From an uncultured Spartobacteria bacterium (lineage in GTDB: Bacteria; Verrucomicrobiota; Verrucomicrobiia; Chthoniobacterales; Terrimicrobiaceae): DNA of 61,000 nt. The notes under the pieces were generated by a model that was not told where the DNA came from, ran no database searches, and saw nothing but the letters and a program-made list of their open reading frames with translations. A program made the position numbers and the translations under genes. Location: assembly GCA_937919825.1 (NCBI GenBank), contig CALFPA010000123.1:1-61000 (forward strand), written 5' to 3'. Positions 16,791 through 24,821 of the stretch are shown here, piece by piece; the first letter of the stretch is position 1, and the number at the start of each line of letters is the position of its first letter.

Positions 16791-17624
16791 TTACAAACCG
16801 GCGAGGGCGGCTTTGGCGGCGGCGGATTTTTCCGCATACCACTTGTCAAACTCGGCCTGAGGAAGGATGCGGATTTTGGCCTTCATGTTGTAGTGGCCGG
16901 TGCCGCAAAGCTGACTGCAGGCGAGTTCTAGATCCGCGGGGCGAGTGGCGTTGAATTGCACCCACTTGATCGTGCGGCCTGGGACGCAATCCTGATACAG
17001 GCGGAACGATGGGACATAGAAGGAATGAATGACATCTCGGCTGCGGAGGAGAACATGCACGGTCTTGCCGAAGGGAATCACTAACTCGGTGGCAGTGAAG
17101 TCGTCCTTGGCGGCGGGGTCGTTCTGGTTCACGCCGAATTTATTATCCATCGTGAAAAGATTGGCCGCGCAGTCGCCGAGCTTGCCGTCGGCTCCGGCGT
17201 AACGGAAATCCCACCCGAATTGGTAGGAAACGATGTCCACTGTCACGGCATCGGCGGGAACAGGCGCTTGGGTGAGTTCGTTCCACACGCGGTTGCCCCA
17301 GATCGCCAGGGTTAGGAAGATCGCGGTTGGAATAATCGTCCACCAAAATTCGAGGGTGTTGTTGCCGTGGCTGTAGTGGGCCTTGTGGCCGGGGCGGCGG
17401 CGGTATTTGATGAGATAAATAATGTAAACGCCCTGTGTGGCAACGAAGACAACGAGGGTGAGCCAGAAGATGAAATTCAGGATGCCGTCGATTTTTTCAC
17501 CGCCGACGGTGATGTTTTCGGGAGCCCAGTAGAGATTGTCCACGCGTTGCTCGGCTTGGGCCCCGGGAGCGGCAAAGCCGAGGAGCAGGAGGCAAAGGGA
17601 AATGATTCGGAGAAGTAGGCTCAT
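16791..17624 (-). CDS. coxB: Cytochrome c oxidase subunit II (CuA)
   Basis: CoxB carries the dinuclear CuA centre that takes electrons from cytochrome c. An N-terminal signal (to AQA, about residue 24) is followed by two membrane helices and a periplasmic cupredoxin domain. All CuA ligands are visible: His in VIHSF, then CSQLC, GH and NM within ELACSQLCGTGHYNM. Gln replaces the usual Glu, which binds only through its backbone carbonyl. I use the ATG at 17624. A TTG at 17636 overlapping the upstream stop is the alternative. It is the last operon gene, and no coxA follows. Confidence 0.93.
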   Translation of the reverse strand: MSLLLRIISLCLLLLGFAAPGAQAEQRVDNLYWAPENITVGGEKIDGILNFIFWLTLVVFVATQGVYIIYLIKYRRRPGHKAHYSHGNNTLEFWWTIIPTAIFLTLAIWGNRVWNELTQAPVPADAVTVDIVSYQFGWDFRYAGADGKLGDCAANLFTMDNKFGVNQNDPAAKDDFTATELVIPFGKTVHVLLRSRDVIHSFYVPSFRLYQDCVPGRTIKWVQFNATRPADLELACSQLCGTGHYNMKAKIRILPQAEFDKWYAEKSAAAKAALAGL

Positions 17625-17632
17625 GGCAAAGG

Positions 17633-18349
17633 TCAAGCGGCTGGAGGCGCTGCGGGAGCGGGATTAGCCGGGGCGGCGGGGGCGGCGGCTCCGCCAGCGG
17701 AGATTGTTTCGGCCGGGATGGCTTTGAGGTCTTTCTGGGTCCAAGGTTCTTTGCGTTCCGTCGATACGGCGCGGACTTTGGCTACGAATTCCTCGGTGAT
17801 GGCGGGAGCGGTGTTGCCCCACTCGCTGCGGATGTAGGTGAGGATGCCAGCAATCTCGCTGTCTTTGAGCTGAGCCCACGGCGGCATGGCATTGTTGTAG
17901 CTCTGGCCTTTGACTTGGACCGGACCTTGCATTCCGGCGAGCAAGATTTTCACGAGGTGGTTGTCACCCACCCAGTCACCGCCGACGACCCATTCGCTGG
18001 CGACGAGCGGCGGGAATTGTCCAGCGACACCCATTCCGCTGCCTTGGTGGCAAACGGCACAATTTTGGGTGAAAAGACGCTTGCCGATGACTTTCGGATC
18101 GGGCGGAGCGGCAGGGCCAGCAGCGGCACCGGTGATTTCGGGATTGTAGACATCGGGTTTGAAGCCACCGCTGTTGCTGGCGAGGTGAAATCCACCCCAG
18201 AAAACGAGAATTCCGGCGAAAATCACGAGCCAGAACGGGAGCGGGGAGCTTTTCTCGGTGGGCTCGGAGGCTTCACGCAGAACGGGAGCGGAAACCTCGG
18301 GTGCGGGGGTTTCGCTCTGCTTGTGCGGGTCGTTCGAAGGCGTGTTCAC
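17633..18349 (-). CDS. Membrane-anchored monoheme cytochrome c (CcoP-like)
   Basis: The GTG start gives 238 residues: a charged cytoplasmic N-terminus (1-35), one membrane helix (about 38-57), then a class I cytochrome c domain. That domain has one heme motif, CAVCH (about residue 97), and the distal Met in NNAMPPWAQL. An Ala/Pro-rich tail ends the protein. The topology and GMGVAGQFPPLVASEWV resemble CcoP/FixP cytochromes, but only one heme is present instead of two. It probably relays electrons from alternative complex III or the CcoO-like protein towards CuA. Confidence 0.85.
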   Translation of the reverse strand: MNTPSNDPHKQSETPAPEVSAPVLREASEPTEKSSPLPFWLVIFAGILVFWGGFHLASNSGGFKPDVYNPEITGAAAGPAAPPDPKVIGKRLFTQNCAVCHQGSGMGVAGQFPPLVASEWVVGGDWVGDNHLVKILLAGMQGPVQVKGQSYNNAMPPWAQLKDSEIAGILTYIRSEWGNTAPAITEEFVAKVRAVSTERKEPWTQKDLKAIPAETISAGGAAAPAAPANPAPAAPPAA

Positions 18350-18355
18350 GGTGGT

Positions 18356-18988
18356 TTACTTGGCGGTTGCGACCGGGGATTCCGGCAGCGGGTAGCTTTG
18401 GTTCAAGGATAGAAGGTAGGCGACAAGGGCCTTGGCCTTCTCGGTCGGCACAACTTCGTATCCGGGCTTCGGCGCGCAGGGGCCAGTCAGTCCGGTGACG
18501 GCTTCATTCGAGGGTTGCCCTTGGATTTTCACGACATTGTAGAGGAAACAATACGACGGCATGTTCGACCACGGATTCACCGAACGCGGCTCGTAGAGGT
18601 GGCGGTGAATGGCGTTGATGTCTTCGCCAGCGCGGGCTCCGTAATTCGAGAGGTCTTGGCCGACGCGGAGTATGCCGGGAAAGGCGGTTTTTTCGCGGAG
18701 GTAATCGCGGGCGACGGTCTGGCGCTTGCCGAGTTCCTTGTCGATATCGGTGGTGAGAGGGGCAAAACGGACTTGCTGGGAGTGGCACTCCACGCAACCG
18801 TTGGCGGCGTAGACCTTATGACCAGCGACAGCGAGGCCAGAGACGGTGGGCGGAAGCACGCCGCCGGTGGCTTCATCAGGCACGGGCTGGAGGTTTCCGA
18901 GATTTTTCAGCGGATAGTTGACGAGTCCGAGCCAAGCGGAGCCAAAGATCACGAAGATGCCTACGAAAATATTAGGGAGTTTGTTCAT
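18356..18988 (-). CDS. CcoO-like monoheme cytochrome c
   Basis: This 210-residue protein has one N-terminal membrane helix and a heme motif CVECH in AANGCVECHSQQVRFAP (about residue 67). That context is characteristic of CcoO/FixO, subunit II of cbb3 oxidases. The possible heme Met is in NPWSNMPSY. Its ATG overlaps the CcoN-like stop as ATGA. In a true cbb3 enzyme CcoO docks on CcoN. Here its CcoN partner lacks heme ligands, so the cytochrome may be kept as part of the alternative complex III electron path. Confidence 0.85.
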   Translation of the reverse strand: MNKLPNIFVGIFVIFGSAWLGLVNYPLKNLGNLQPVPDEATGGVLPPTVSGLAVAGHKVYAANGCVECHSQQVRFAPLTTDIDKELGKRQTVARDYLREKTAFPGILRVGQDLSNYGARAGEDINAIHRHLYEPRSVNPWSNMPSYCFLYNVVKIQGQPSNEAVTGLTGPCAPKPGYEVVPTEKAKALVAYLLSLNQSYPLPESPVATAK

Positions 18989-20442
18989 ACCGCAACGGGC
19001 TCCTGGGAATTTTCCTCACGCTCTGCCATGAAGGCCGGGGCTTGGTTTTTATGGGTTTCGAGCAGGATGCCGATGAGAAGCAGGGCGAAGTTCACAGCCG
19101 ATGCCAAAATGAGCAGGCTGCCCAACATGGCGAAGACGCGGAACGGCCAAGCGAACTCAACCGAGCTACGGAAGGTGATGATCGTCTGGCTGAGAGCTGA
19201 CCCTTGGATCAAGCCACCCAGAATCAATCCTGAGACGATGAAACCAAATCCTGTGACTGCGAGCCAGTAGTGAAGCGAAATGAATTTGGCGCAGGGCCAT
19301 TCGTGGCCGGTCAGGCGCGGGACGATGTAGTAAATCGCGCCGAAGGCCGTCATGGCAAAGAAGCCGAAGTGGCCGAGATAGTAGAGGGCCCGGTTGATGT
19401 CCGAGAATTGCGTCATTGCGTTGACTCCGGGGATGGAATTGATCGCAACGAGAATCCAGTAGGTCACAAGGCATCCGATGCCCGTGACGATGAAACGAAG
19501 AGCCGGGCTCCAAGCGACCGGAGCGTAGTGTCCATCGAGAGTGAGGTGGAAGTTCAACCCGAGCGCGAGGGCTGGAACGATCATCATGATGCTAGCTGCC
19601 ACGCCGGCGCTGGTGATCCATGCCGGGACGGGGCCGCCGATGATTTGCGCTCCACCGGTCCAAGCTCCGAAGAGGAGAAGGGTCCAGAATCCCAAGAGGC
19701 TCAAGTTGCTGCTGGCGACAGGAAGCCCGGTGGACTTGGGAATGATGTAAAACGCGGCGGCGAGTCCGACGGGGACCAGCCAGAGGTTGAAGAATCCGCT
19801 GGAAAACCAGAGCGCGATGGCGGGTTGGGCCGGGGCGGAGACGGGGTTCCACACGAGGAGCGCGTTGGCCGTTCCGAAGAGCCATGGGAAGGCCAGGACT
19901 GCTGCGAAAACAAACCAAGCAGAGACAAACAGGCCGCCGGATTTGCGCTCGTTGAAGGTGAAGAGAACCCAGATCGCGATGAGCGCGTAGGAGACGAAGA
20001 GGATCGGGGTGGCAAAAGCCGGGAAGGAGAGAAGCGCGAACGATGTGCTGTTTCCAGCGAGAATCGAGCAGGCTCCGACGAGAATGCCGAGATTCCAAAC
20101 GATCCCGGCGCTGACAAGCATCCGGTGGTGGGAGAGCGGGACTTTGCAAAGGCGGGCGGTGAGCCAAACCGCGATGCCGATGGCGGCGGGAGTGGCGAAG
20201 CCGTAGGCCATGACGGTGGTGGCTGTTTGCACCACGCGTCCGTAGGTCAGAAAACTGATTCCATCGAGGAAACAGGGGTAGGAGAGTTGGATCGCGCCGA
20301 TGACATCGAAGAGCGAGGCGAATACGAGCCAGAACGCGGATGAGCCGAAGAACAAGAGAGCCGCTCCGCTGGTCGAGGAGTCGATCTGCGCGCGCTCGGC
20401 GGCGGTCAAGATATCCGGCTGATTGGACAAATCGTTGCTCAT
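18985..20442 (-). CDS. CcoN-like (cbb3 subunit I) membrane protein lacking all heme and copper ligands
   Basis: This 485-residue protein has about 12 membrane helices. Its helix-to-helix similarity to CcoN is clear (AFYIIPK, FGAIYYIVPRLTG, SLHYWLAVTGFGFIVSGLILGG). None of the six expected histidines is at its place. The CuB HH pair is A265-Q266 (GAWTGGAQIIGG). The CuB His of the WYGHN motif is S215. The heme b3/b pair of the GHVHSG motif is L353 and Y355. No His occurs in helix II (residues 61-95). It therefore cannot reduce oxygen as CcoN does and may serve as a structural scaffold between alternative complex III, the cytochromes and an oxidase. The alignment was made by eye. Confidence 0.85.
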   Translation of the reverse strand: MSNDLSNQPDILTAAERAQIDSSTSGAALLFFGSSAFWLVFASLFDVIGAIQLSYPCFLDGISFLTYGRVVQTATTVMAYGFATPAAIGIAVWLTARLCKVPLSHHRMLVSAGIVWNLGILVGACSILAGNSTSFALLSFPAFATPILFVSYALIAIWVLFTFNERKSGGLFVSAWFVFAAVLAFPWLFGTANALLVWNPVSAPAQPAIALWFSSGFFNLWLVPVGLAAAFYIIPKSTGLPVASSNLSLLGFWTLLLFGAWTGGAQIIGGPVPAWITSAGVAASIMMIVPALALGLNFHLTLDGHYAPVAWSPALRFIVTGIGCLVTYWILVAINSIPGVNAMTQFSDINRALYYLGHFGFFAMTAFGAIYYIVPRLTGHEWPCAKFISLHYWLAVTGFGFIVSGLILGGLIQGSALSQTIITFRSSVEFAWPFRVFAMLGSLLILASAVNFALLLIGILLETHKNQAPAFMAEREENSQEPVAV

Positions 20443-20939
20443 TGTTGCGTTTTGGATTTTTTGGTTTTGCCGGATTTGGCTTCGCTTTTATCAACCGGAG
20501 CGGCGAGGGCGTTGGCTCCAGCGTCTTTATCTTGCCCCTCGGGCAGGGCGTCCGAGGCGTCCGCACCGGCAGGCGTTGCGAGGCGGGTTGGAGGCACGGG
20601 TTGGCCGGTGTTGTCCACAACGGGGTAGGCGGGGGCTGGCTTGGTGGCGTTCAACTTCGCAAGCACAAGAGTCATGGCTTGGTTGAGAGGAATTTGGACG
20701 CTGCCCTTGGCTTGGTCCACCCAACCATAGGAATTCAGTTTCTTTTCGTTCTCGGCTTGGAGATCAGCGAGGTTTTTTACGCGTTCGACATCGCGGGCGG
20801 GATCCTCGGGATCGGTCGTGGCGGCGGTTCCTCCACGGAAGAAATTCGTTGCCAGCAGGAACAGGGCAATGAGGCCGATGCCCAGGATGAAAAACCAGGC
20901 GCCGGATTTTTTCGGAGCGTTGTGAGAGTCGGTGTGCAT
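20439..20939 (-). CDS. Single-helix membrane protein of the ACIII operon
   Basis: This 166-residue protein has one membrane helix (about residues 14-34) and a conserved-looking YGWVDQAKGSVQIPLNQAM stretch (about 71-89). I recall that stretch from small proteins accompanying alternative complex III or oxidase genes. A Pro/Ala/Lys-rich tail follows. It overlaps actF upstream by one base and the CcoN-like gene downstream by four (ATGA). It is probably a small structural subunit. No cofactor motif is visible. Confidence 0.75.
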   Translation of the reverse strand: MHTDSHNAPKKSGAWFFILGIGLIALFLLATNFFRGGTAATTDPEDPARDVERVKNLADLQAENEKKLNSYGWVDQAKGSVQIPLNQAMTLVLAKLNATKPAPAYPVVDNTGQPVPPTRLATPAGADASDALPEGQDKDAGANALAAPVDKSEAKSGKTKKSKTQQ

Positions 20940-22138
20940 CAGTTCTTCAAGGCAATCGATTTCTTGAGGCGCGGGTCACGCAGCGGCCAGAGCGGGGCGT
21001 CGCCGAGGCGTTTCAGGAAAACTGCGGCGAGGGTGCAGCCGATGGCGATGAGGCAGGCGATATCCAGCCAACTGATCGCCACGCCGGCTTTGTGCAGGGC
21101 AGGGAGCACCACGACATAGATATCGAGGAGGTGCATGGACAAAATCCAGAGCGCCATACCGCAAAGGAAAGCCGGGCTTTTCTTGCCGAAATTGAACAGC
21201 AAGAGGACGAAAGGAACAAAGAAGTGTCCGACGACAAGGGCCGTGCTCAGGATTTGCCAAGTCTCGGTGTTGCGGCGGAGGAAGTAGATCGTCTCCTCCG
21301 GGATGTTCGCATACCAGATGAGCATGTATTGGCTGAAGCCGATGTAGGCCCAGAAGATCGTGAAGGCCAGCATGAGCTTGCCCATGATGTGGTAATGCTC
21401 AAGCGAGATGACATTCTGGAAGTAACCGGCATTGCGCAGGGCGGTGATGATAAGCACCAGCACGCACATGCTGCTCAGGGCTGTTCCGGCGAAAATGTAG
21501 ACACCCCACATGGTGGAGAACCAGTGGTAGTCCAGACCCATGAGCCAATCGATCGCGGCAAAGGTGAGGGAAATGGCGAACAGAGGAAGGCTGGCGAAGG
21601 TGATCTTGCGGTTGATCAGGGTGTAACGGGCCGCACCGGTGGTGTCTTGGTGGATCGAGTTCGCCCGGAGCCAAGTGGCGGCGATGCCGAAGAAGGCGAA
21701 ATAGAAGGCCGCGCGGATCCAAAAGAATTCCTTCGTCAGGTAAGGCCATTTCGCATCGAGGAGAATATCTTGGCCTGGGAGCTTGGTCATCCAATACCAC
21801 AGCTTCGGAGCCACAAAAATGAGCGGGATGAACAAAACGCCCATCACAATCAACAGGCTGGCAATGTTTTCCATCTGACGACGGACCACGACACTCCACT
21901 CGGCATCCACGGCGTGGTGGACGAGGGTCCAGAACAGCCCGCCCATGCAGATCGTGAGGAAAAAGGTGAACGCGAAGAGGTAGGAGAAGGCGAATTGCTT
22001 CGTGTCGGTAACAGCTCCGAAGCCCACGGCGGCGAATGCCACAATGGCCAATGCGACGAGGCCGAGGAAACGACCGCCGACATGCTTGTAATCAAACATG
22101 TGGCTGCCGGGTTGGGATGGTTCGTGGCTGCTGCTCAT
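20939..22138 (-). CDS. actF: Alternative complex III subunit ActF
   Basis: This 399-residue integral membrane protein has about ten helices and is homologous to the quinone-site subunits of alternative complex III. Recognisable segments are FGKKSPAFLCGMALWILSMH and GFSQYMLIWYANIPEET, both typical of ActF. It works with ActC in quinol oxidation on the periplasmic side. Its start overlaps the actE stop as ATGA. Confidence 0.9.
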   Translation of the reverse strand: MSSSHEPSQPGSHMFDYKHVGGRFLGLVALAIVAFAAVGFGAVTDTKQFAFSYLFAFTFFLTICMGGLFWTLVHHAVDAEWSVVVRRQMENIASLLIVMGVLFIPLIFVAPKLWYWMTKLPGQDILLDAKWPYLTKEFFWIRAAFYFAFFGIAATWLRANSIHQDTTGAARYTLINRKITFASLPLFAISLTFAAIDWLMGLDYHWFSTMWGVYIFAGTALSSMCVLVLIITALRNAGYFQNVISLEHYHIMGKLMLAFTIFWAYIGFSQYMLIWYANIPEETIYFLRRNTETWQILSTALVVGHFFVPFVLLLFNFGKKSPAFLCGMALWILSMHLLDIYVVVLPALHKAGVAISWLDIACLIAIGCTLAAVFLKRLGDAPLWPLRDPRLKKSIALKN

Positions 22139-22833
22139 TGTTTCTGCGCTTCAAGTTGGGCCCGTTCGGCGGGCGGAACATCATTGATTGAGGCGCCGCC
22201 TTGCGAGAGTTGCAGCGCGCGGATGTAGGCGACGATCGCCCAGCGGTCCTGCACTTGGATGCGGTCGCCGTAGCCCATCATGGTATTTTTACCATGGGTG
22301 ATGGTGTTGAAAATCTCGCCGTCCGCCATGTCGCGGATGCGTTGTTGGTGGAGGTTCGCGATCGCGACGAGGCCGTATTTTCCAGCGATGCCATTGCCGG
22401 CGCCGGTGGCTCCATGGCAGACCGAGCAGGAGATAGTGTAGCGCTCTTGGCCGCGGGCGATGAGTTCGGGCGTGACCTCGCTCATCGGGAGGCCGGTGCC
22501 CCATTGGTTGTCGAAGCGGCCGGTATCGAAATAGGACACACCGCTGGAGAATTTCACTTGCGTGTAAGGGCTGGGCGACTCGCCGGTCGAGCCATTCACA
22601 TCCTTGTGCAGTGGCATCGCATAACCGAGAGGAACAGTTCCAGATACGGGCTCGCGGTTGCCACGGCCATCGGCGAAGAACTCGCTGGGCGATTGGGCTT
22701 TGACCTTTGGCTGGTGATCCATGTCCGGGAAAAGCTCGATCGGTGGCTTGTCGAATTTTTGGCCACGAAAGCCTGCGACTGTCACCACTAGGACGACCAC
22801 GAGAGCGAAAATGGAGAAGAAGTATTTAAGCAT
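22135..22833 (-). CDS. actE: Alternative complex III monoheme cytochrome c subunit ActE
   Basis: This 232-residue protein has an N-terminal anchor helix (4-21) and a cytochrome c domain with heme motif CSVCHG (about residue 136). The ACIII-typical segment FDKPPIELFPDMDHQPKVKAQ lies before the heme. ActE takes electrons from the ActA/ActB part of the complex and passes them to a soluble cytochrome or oxidase. It overlaps actF by four bases. Confidence 0.9.
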   Translation of the reverse strand: MLKYFFSIFALVVVLVVTVAGFRGQKFDKPPIELFPDMDHQPKVKAQSPSEFFADGRGNREPVSGTVPLGYAMPLHKDVNGSTGESPSPYTQVKFSSGVSYFDTGRFDNQWGTGLPMSEVTPELIARGQERYTISCSVCHGATGAGNGIAGKYGLVAIANLHQQRIRDMADGEIFNTITHGKNTMMGYGDRIQVQDRWAIVAYIRALQLSQGGASINDVPPAERAQLEAQKQ

Positions 22834-22839
22834 GCCCGA

Positions 22840-23400
22840 TTAGTCTCCGTGGATGGTGGTGATGTTGGTTCCGCCGAGGGATTCTAGAAAATCCTTCACC
22901 GAGCGGGTGGAGAATTTTGGGTCTTCGGACTCGATCGCGACGAAGAATTTATCCTCGGTGACTTTTTTGAAGCGCTCCCAATTGAAGAGTTGGTGGTTGA
23001 GGCGCGGCAGGCCGTTCATGATCAACATGCCAAAGACCGCCGTGAAGGCCGAAAGAAGAATGGTCAACTCGAACATCACCGGGAAAAAGGCCGGCACGGT
23101 GTAGAGGTTCGTCGGTTTGCCGGCGACGATGAGCGGATAAAGGAACGAGGAAGTTCCGAATTCCAAGCTCACAGCGGTCAAGAAGCCGGTGAGACCGCCA
23201 AAAAAGACGACTTTTCCAAGAATCGAACGCTTGAGGCCCATGGCTTCGTCCATTCCGTGAATCGGGAACGGGGAAAAGACATCCCATTTGGAGAATCCGG
23301 CTTCGCGGATTTTCTCAGCGGCATGGTAGAGGTCGCGTGCGGACTGAAATTCAGCTGCGATTCCGTAGACGGGTGCTGTGGTATTTCCAACGGCGTCCAT
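22840..23400 (-). CDS. actD: Alternative complex III subunit ActD (DUF3341)
   Basis: The 186-residue DUF3341 protein has two central membrane helices (about residues 63-85 and 110-132). Its N-terminal domain contains the ACIII motif DVFSPFPIHGMDEAMGL (about 40-56). ActD is a structural subunit without cofactors that sits against ActC. The stop lies 6 bases before actE. Confidence 0.92.
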   Translation of the reverse strand: MDAVGNTTAPVYGIAAEFQSARDLYHAAEKIREAGFSKWDVFSPFPIHGMDEAMGLKRSILGKVVFFGGLTGFLTAVSLEFGTSSFLYPLIVAGKPTNLYTVPAFFPVMFELTILLSAFTAVFGMLIMNGLPRLNHQLFNWERFKKVTEDKFFVAIESEDPKFSTRSVKDFLESLGGTNITTIHGD

Positions 23401-23401
23401 T

Positions 23402-24811
23402 TTAGTGAGCCTCCCCGTGGTGTGGGTCCGCTTCGGGCAGGACCGCTTTGACTTCGAACATACAAATCATCGGTAGGAATCGAATGAAAAGGAGGAAGAG
23501 GGTGGTGAACAAACCAAAGGTGCCGATGAAGGTGCAAACATCGACCCAGGTCGGGTGGAACATTCCCCAGGCGGACGGGGTGAAGTCGCGAGCGAGGGTC
23601 GTCGCGATGATGACGAAGCGCTCGAACCACATGCCGGCATTCGGGAATTGAACGATCACCCACACCCAGATCAGGTGCGTGCGGAAGTATTTGAACCAGA
23701 AAATTTGCGGGGCGACGACATTGCAGAACATCATCGACCAGTAGGCCCACCAGTAGGGACCGAAGGCGCGATACCAGAAGGCGGCTTTTTCGTAGGGGTT
23801 GGCGCCATACCATGCGATGAACAACTCCATCAGGTAGGCGTAACCGACAATGGAACCGGTGAGCAGGATGATTTTGCACATCTTGTCCACATGGTCGATC
23901 GTCACGAGGTCGTGCAGCGGTTTGTAAATCGCGCAAGCCGGAATCATGATGGTGAGCACCATCGCGAAACCACCGAAAATGGCGCCAGCGACAAAGTAAG
24001 GCGGGAAGATCGTGGTGTGCCAGCCGGGGATGACCGAGGTGGCGAAGTCAAAGGACACGACCGAGTGCACCGAAAGAACGAGCGGGGTGGAGAGGCCGGC
24101 CAAGATCAGGTAGGCCATCTCGTAGTGGCGCCATTGGCGGTTGCCGCCGCGCCAGCCGAGGGCGAGGACGCCATAGATGAATTTGCGGATTTTCGTGGTG
24201 CAACGATCGCGCAGGGTGGCGAGGTCGGGGATCAGACCGGTATACCAGAAGAGCACCGACACGGTGAAGTAGGTCGAGACCGCGAACACATCCCACAGGA
24301 GCGGGGAGCGGAAGTTTTGCCAGATCGCGTTGGCGTTTGGCACCGGGGCGAGGAACCACGCCATCCACACGCGGCCGACATGCAGCGCGGGGTAAATGCC
24401 GGCGCAGACCACGGCGAAAAGCGTCATCGCTTCGGCGGCGCGGTTGATCGAGGTGCGCCACTTCTGGCGGGTCAGGAAAAGAATTGCCGAAATGAGCGTG
24501 CCGGCGTGACCGATACCGATCCAGAACACGAAGTTCGTGATGTCCCATGCCCAGCCGATGGGGTGGTTATTTCCCCAAACGCCGACGCCTGTGGAGATGA
24601 GGTAACCTAACAGCGCCAAGCACATGAGCGTGAGCGGCACGGTGATGGCCATCGAGACATACCACCAGGTCGGAGTCTTGCCCTCGACGATCGAGCTGAT
24701 GTAATCGCTGATCCAGCCCATCGTGCGCTTGTTGAGCACGAGCGGTTGGCGGACGAGTTGTTTTTCGTCTTCCGTAAGGTGCTCGGGATGTTCGGCTGTG
24801 GCGTTGGACAT
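23402..24811 (-). CDS. actC: Alternative complex III subunit ActC (NrfD/PsrC-like)
   Basis: This 469-residue polytopic protein of the NrfD family has about ten helices and forms the quinol-binding membrane core next to ActB. Typical segments are [21 protein letters not shown] (quoted in part) and [20 protein letters not shown], a very conserved ActC region. It lies between actB (10-base gap) and actD (1-base gap). Confidence 0.94.
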   Translation of the reverse strand: MSNATAEHPEHLTEDEKQLVRQPLVLNKRTMGWISDYISSIVEGKTPTWWYVSMAITVPLTLMCLALLGYLISTGVGVWGNNHPIGWAWDITNFVFWIGIGHAGTLISAILFLTRQKWRTSINRAAEAMTLFAVVCAGIYPALHVGRVWMAWFLAPVPNANAIWQNFRSPLLWDVFAVSTYFTVSVLFWYTGLIPDLATLRDRCTTKIRKFIYGVLALGWRGGNRQWRHYEMAYLILAGLSTPLVLSVHSVVSFDFATSVIPGWHTTIFPPYFVAGAIFGGFAMVLTIMIPACAIYKPLHDLVTIDHVDKMCKIILLTGSIVGYAYLMELFIAWYGANPYEKAAFWYRAFGPYWWAYWSMMFCNVVAPQIFWFKYFRTHLIWVWVIVQFPNAGMWFERFVIIATTLARDFTPSAWGMFHPTWVDVCTFIGTFGLFTTLFLLFIRFLPMICMFEVKAVLPEADPHHGEAH

Positions 24812-24821
24812 TTCTTAAACC

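Noticed and set aside
18985-18988. Calling the operon a functional cbb3 oxidase
   Set aside because: CcoO- and CcoP-like cytochromes are present, but the CcoN-like subunit lacks heme and copper ligands.
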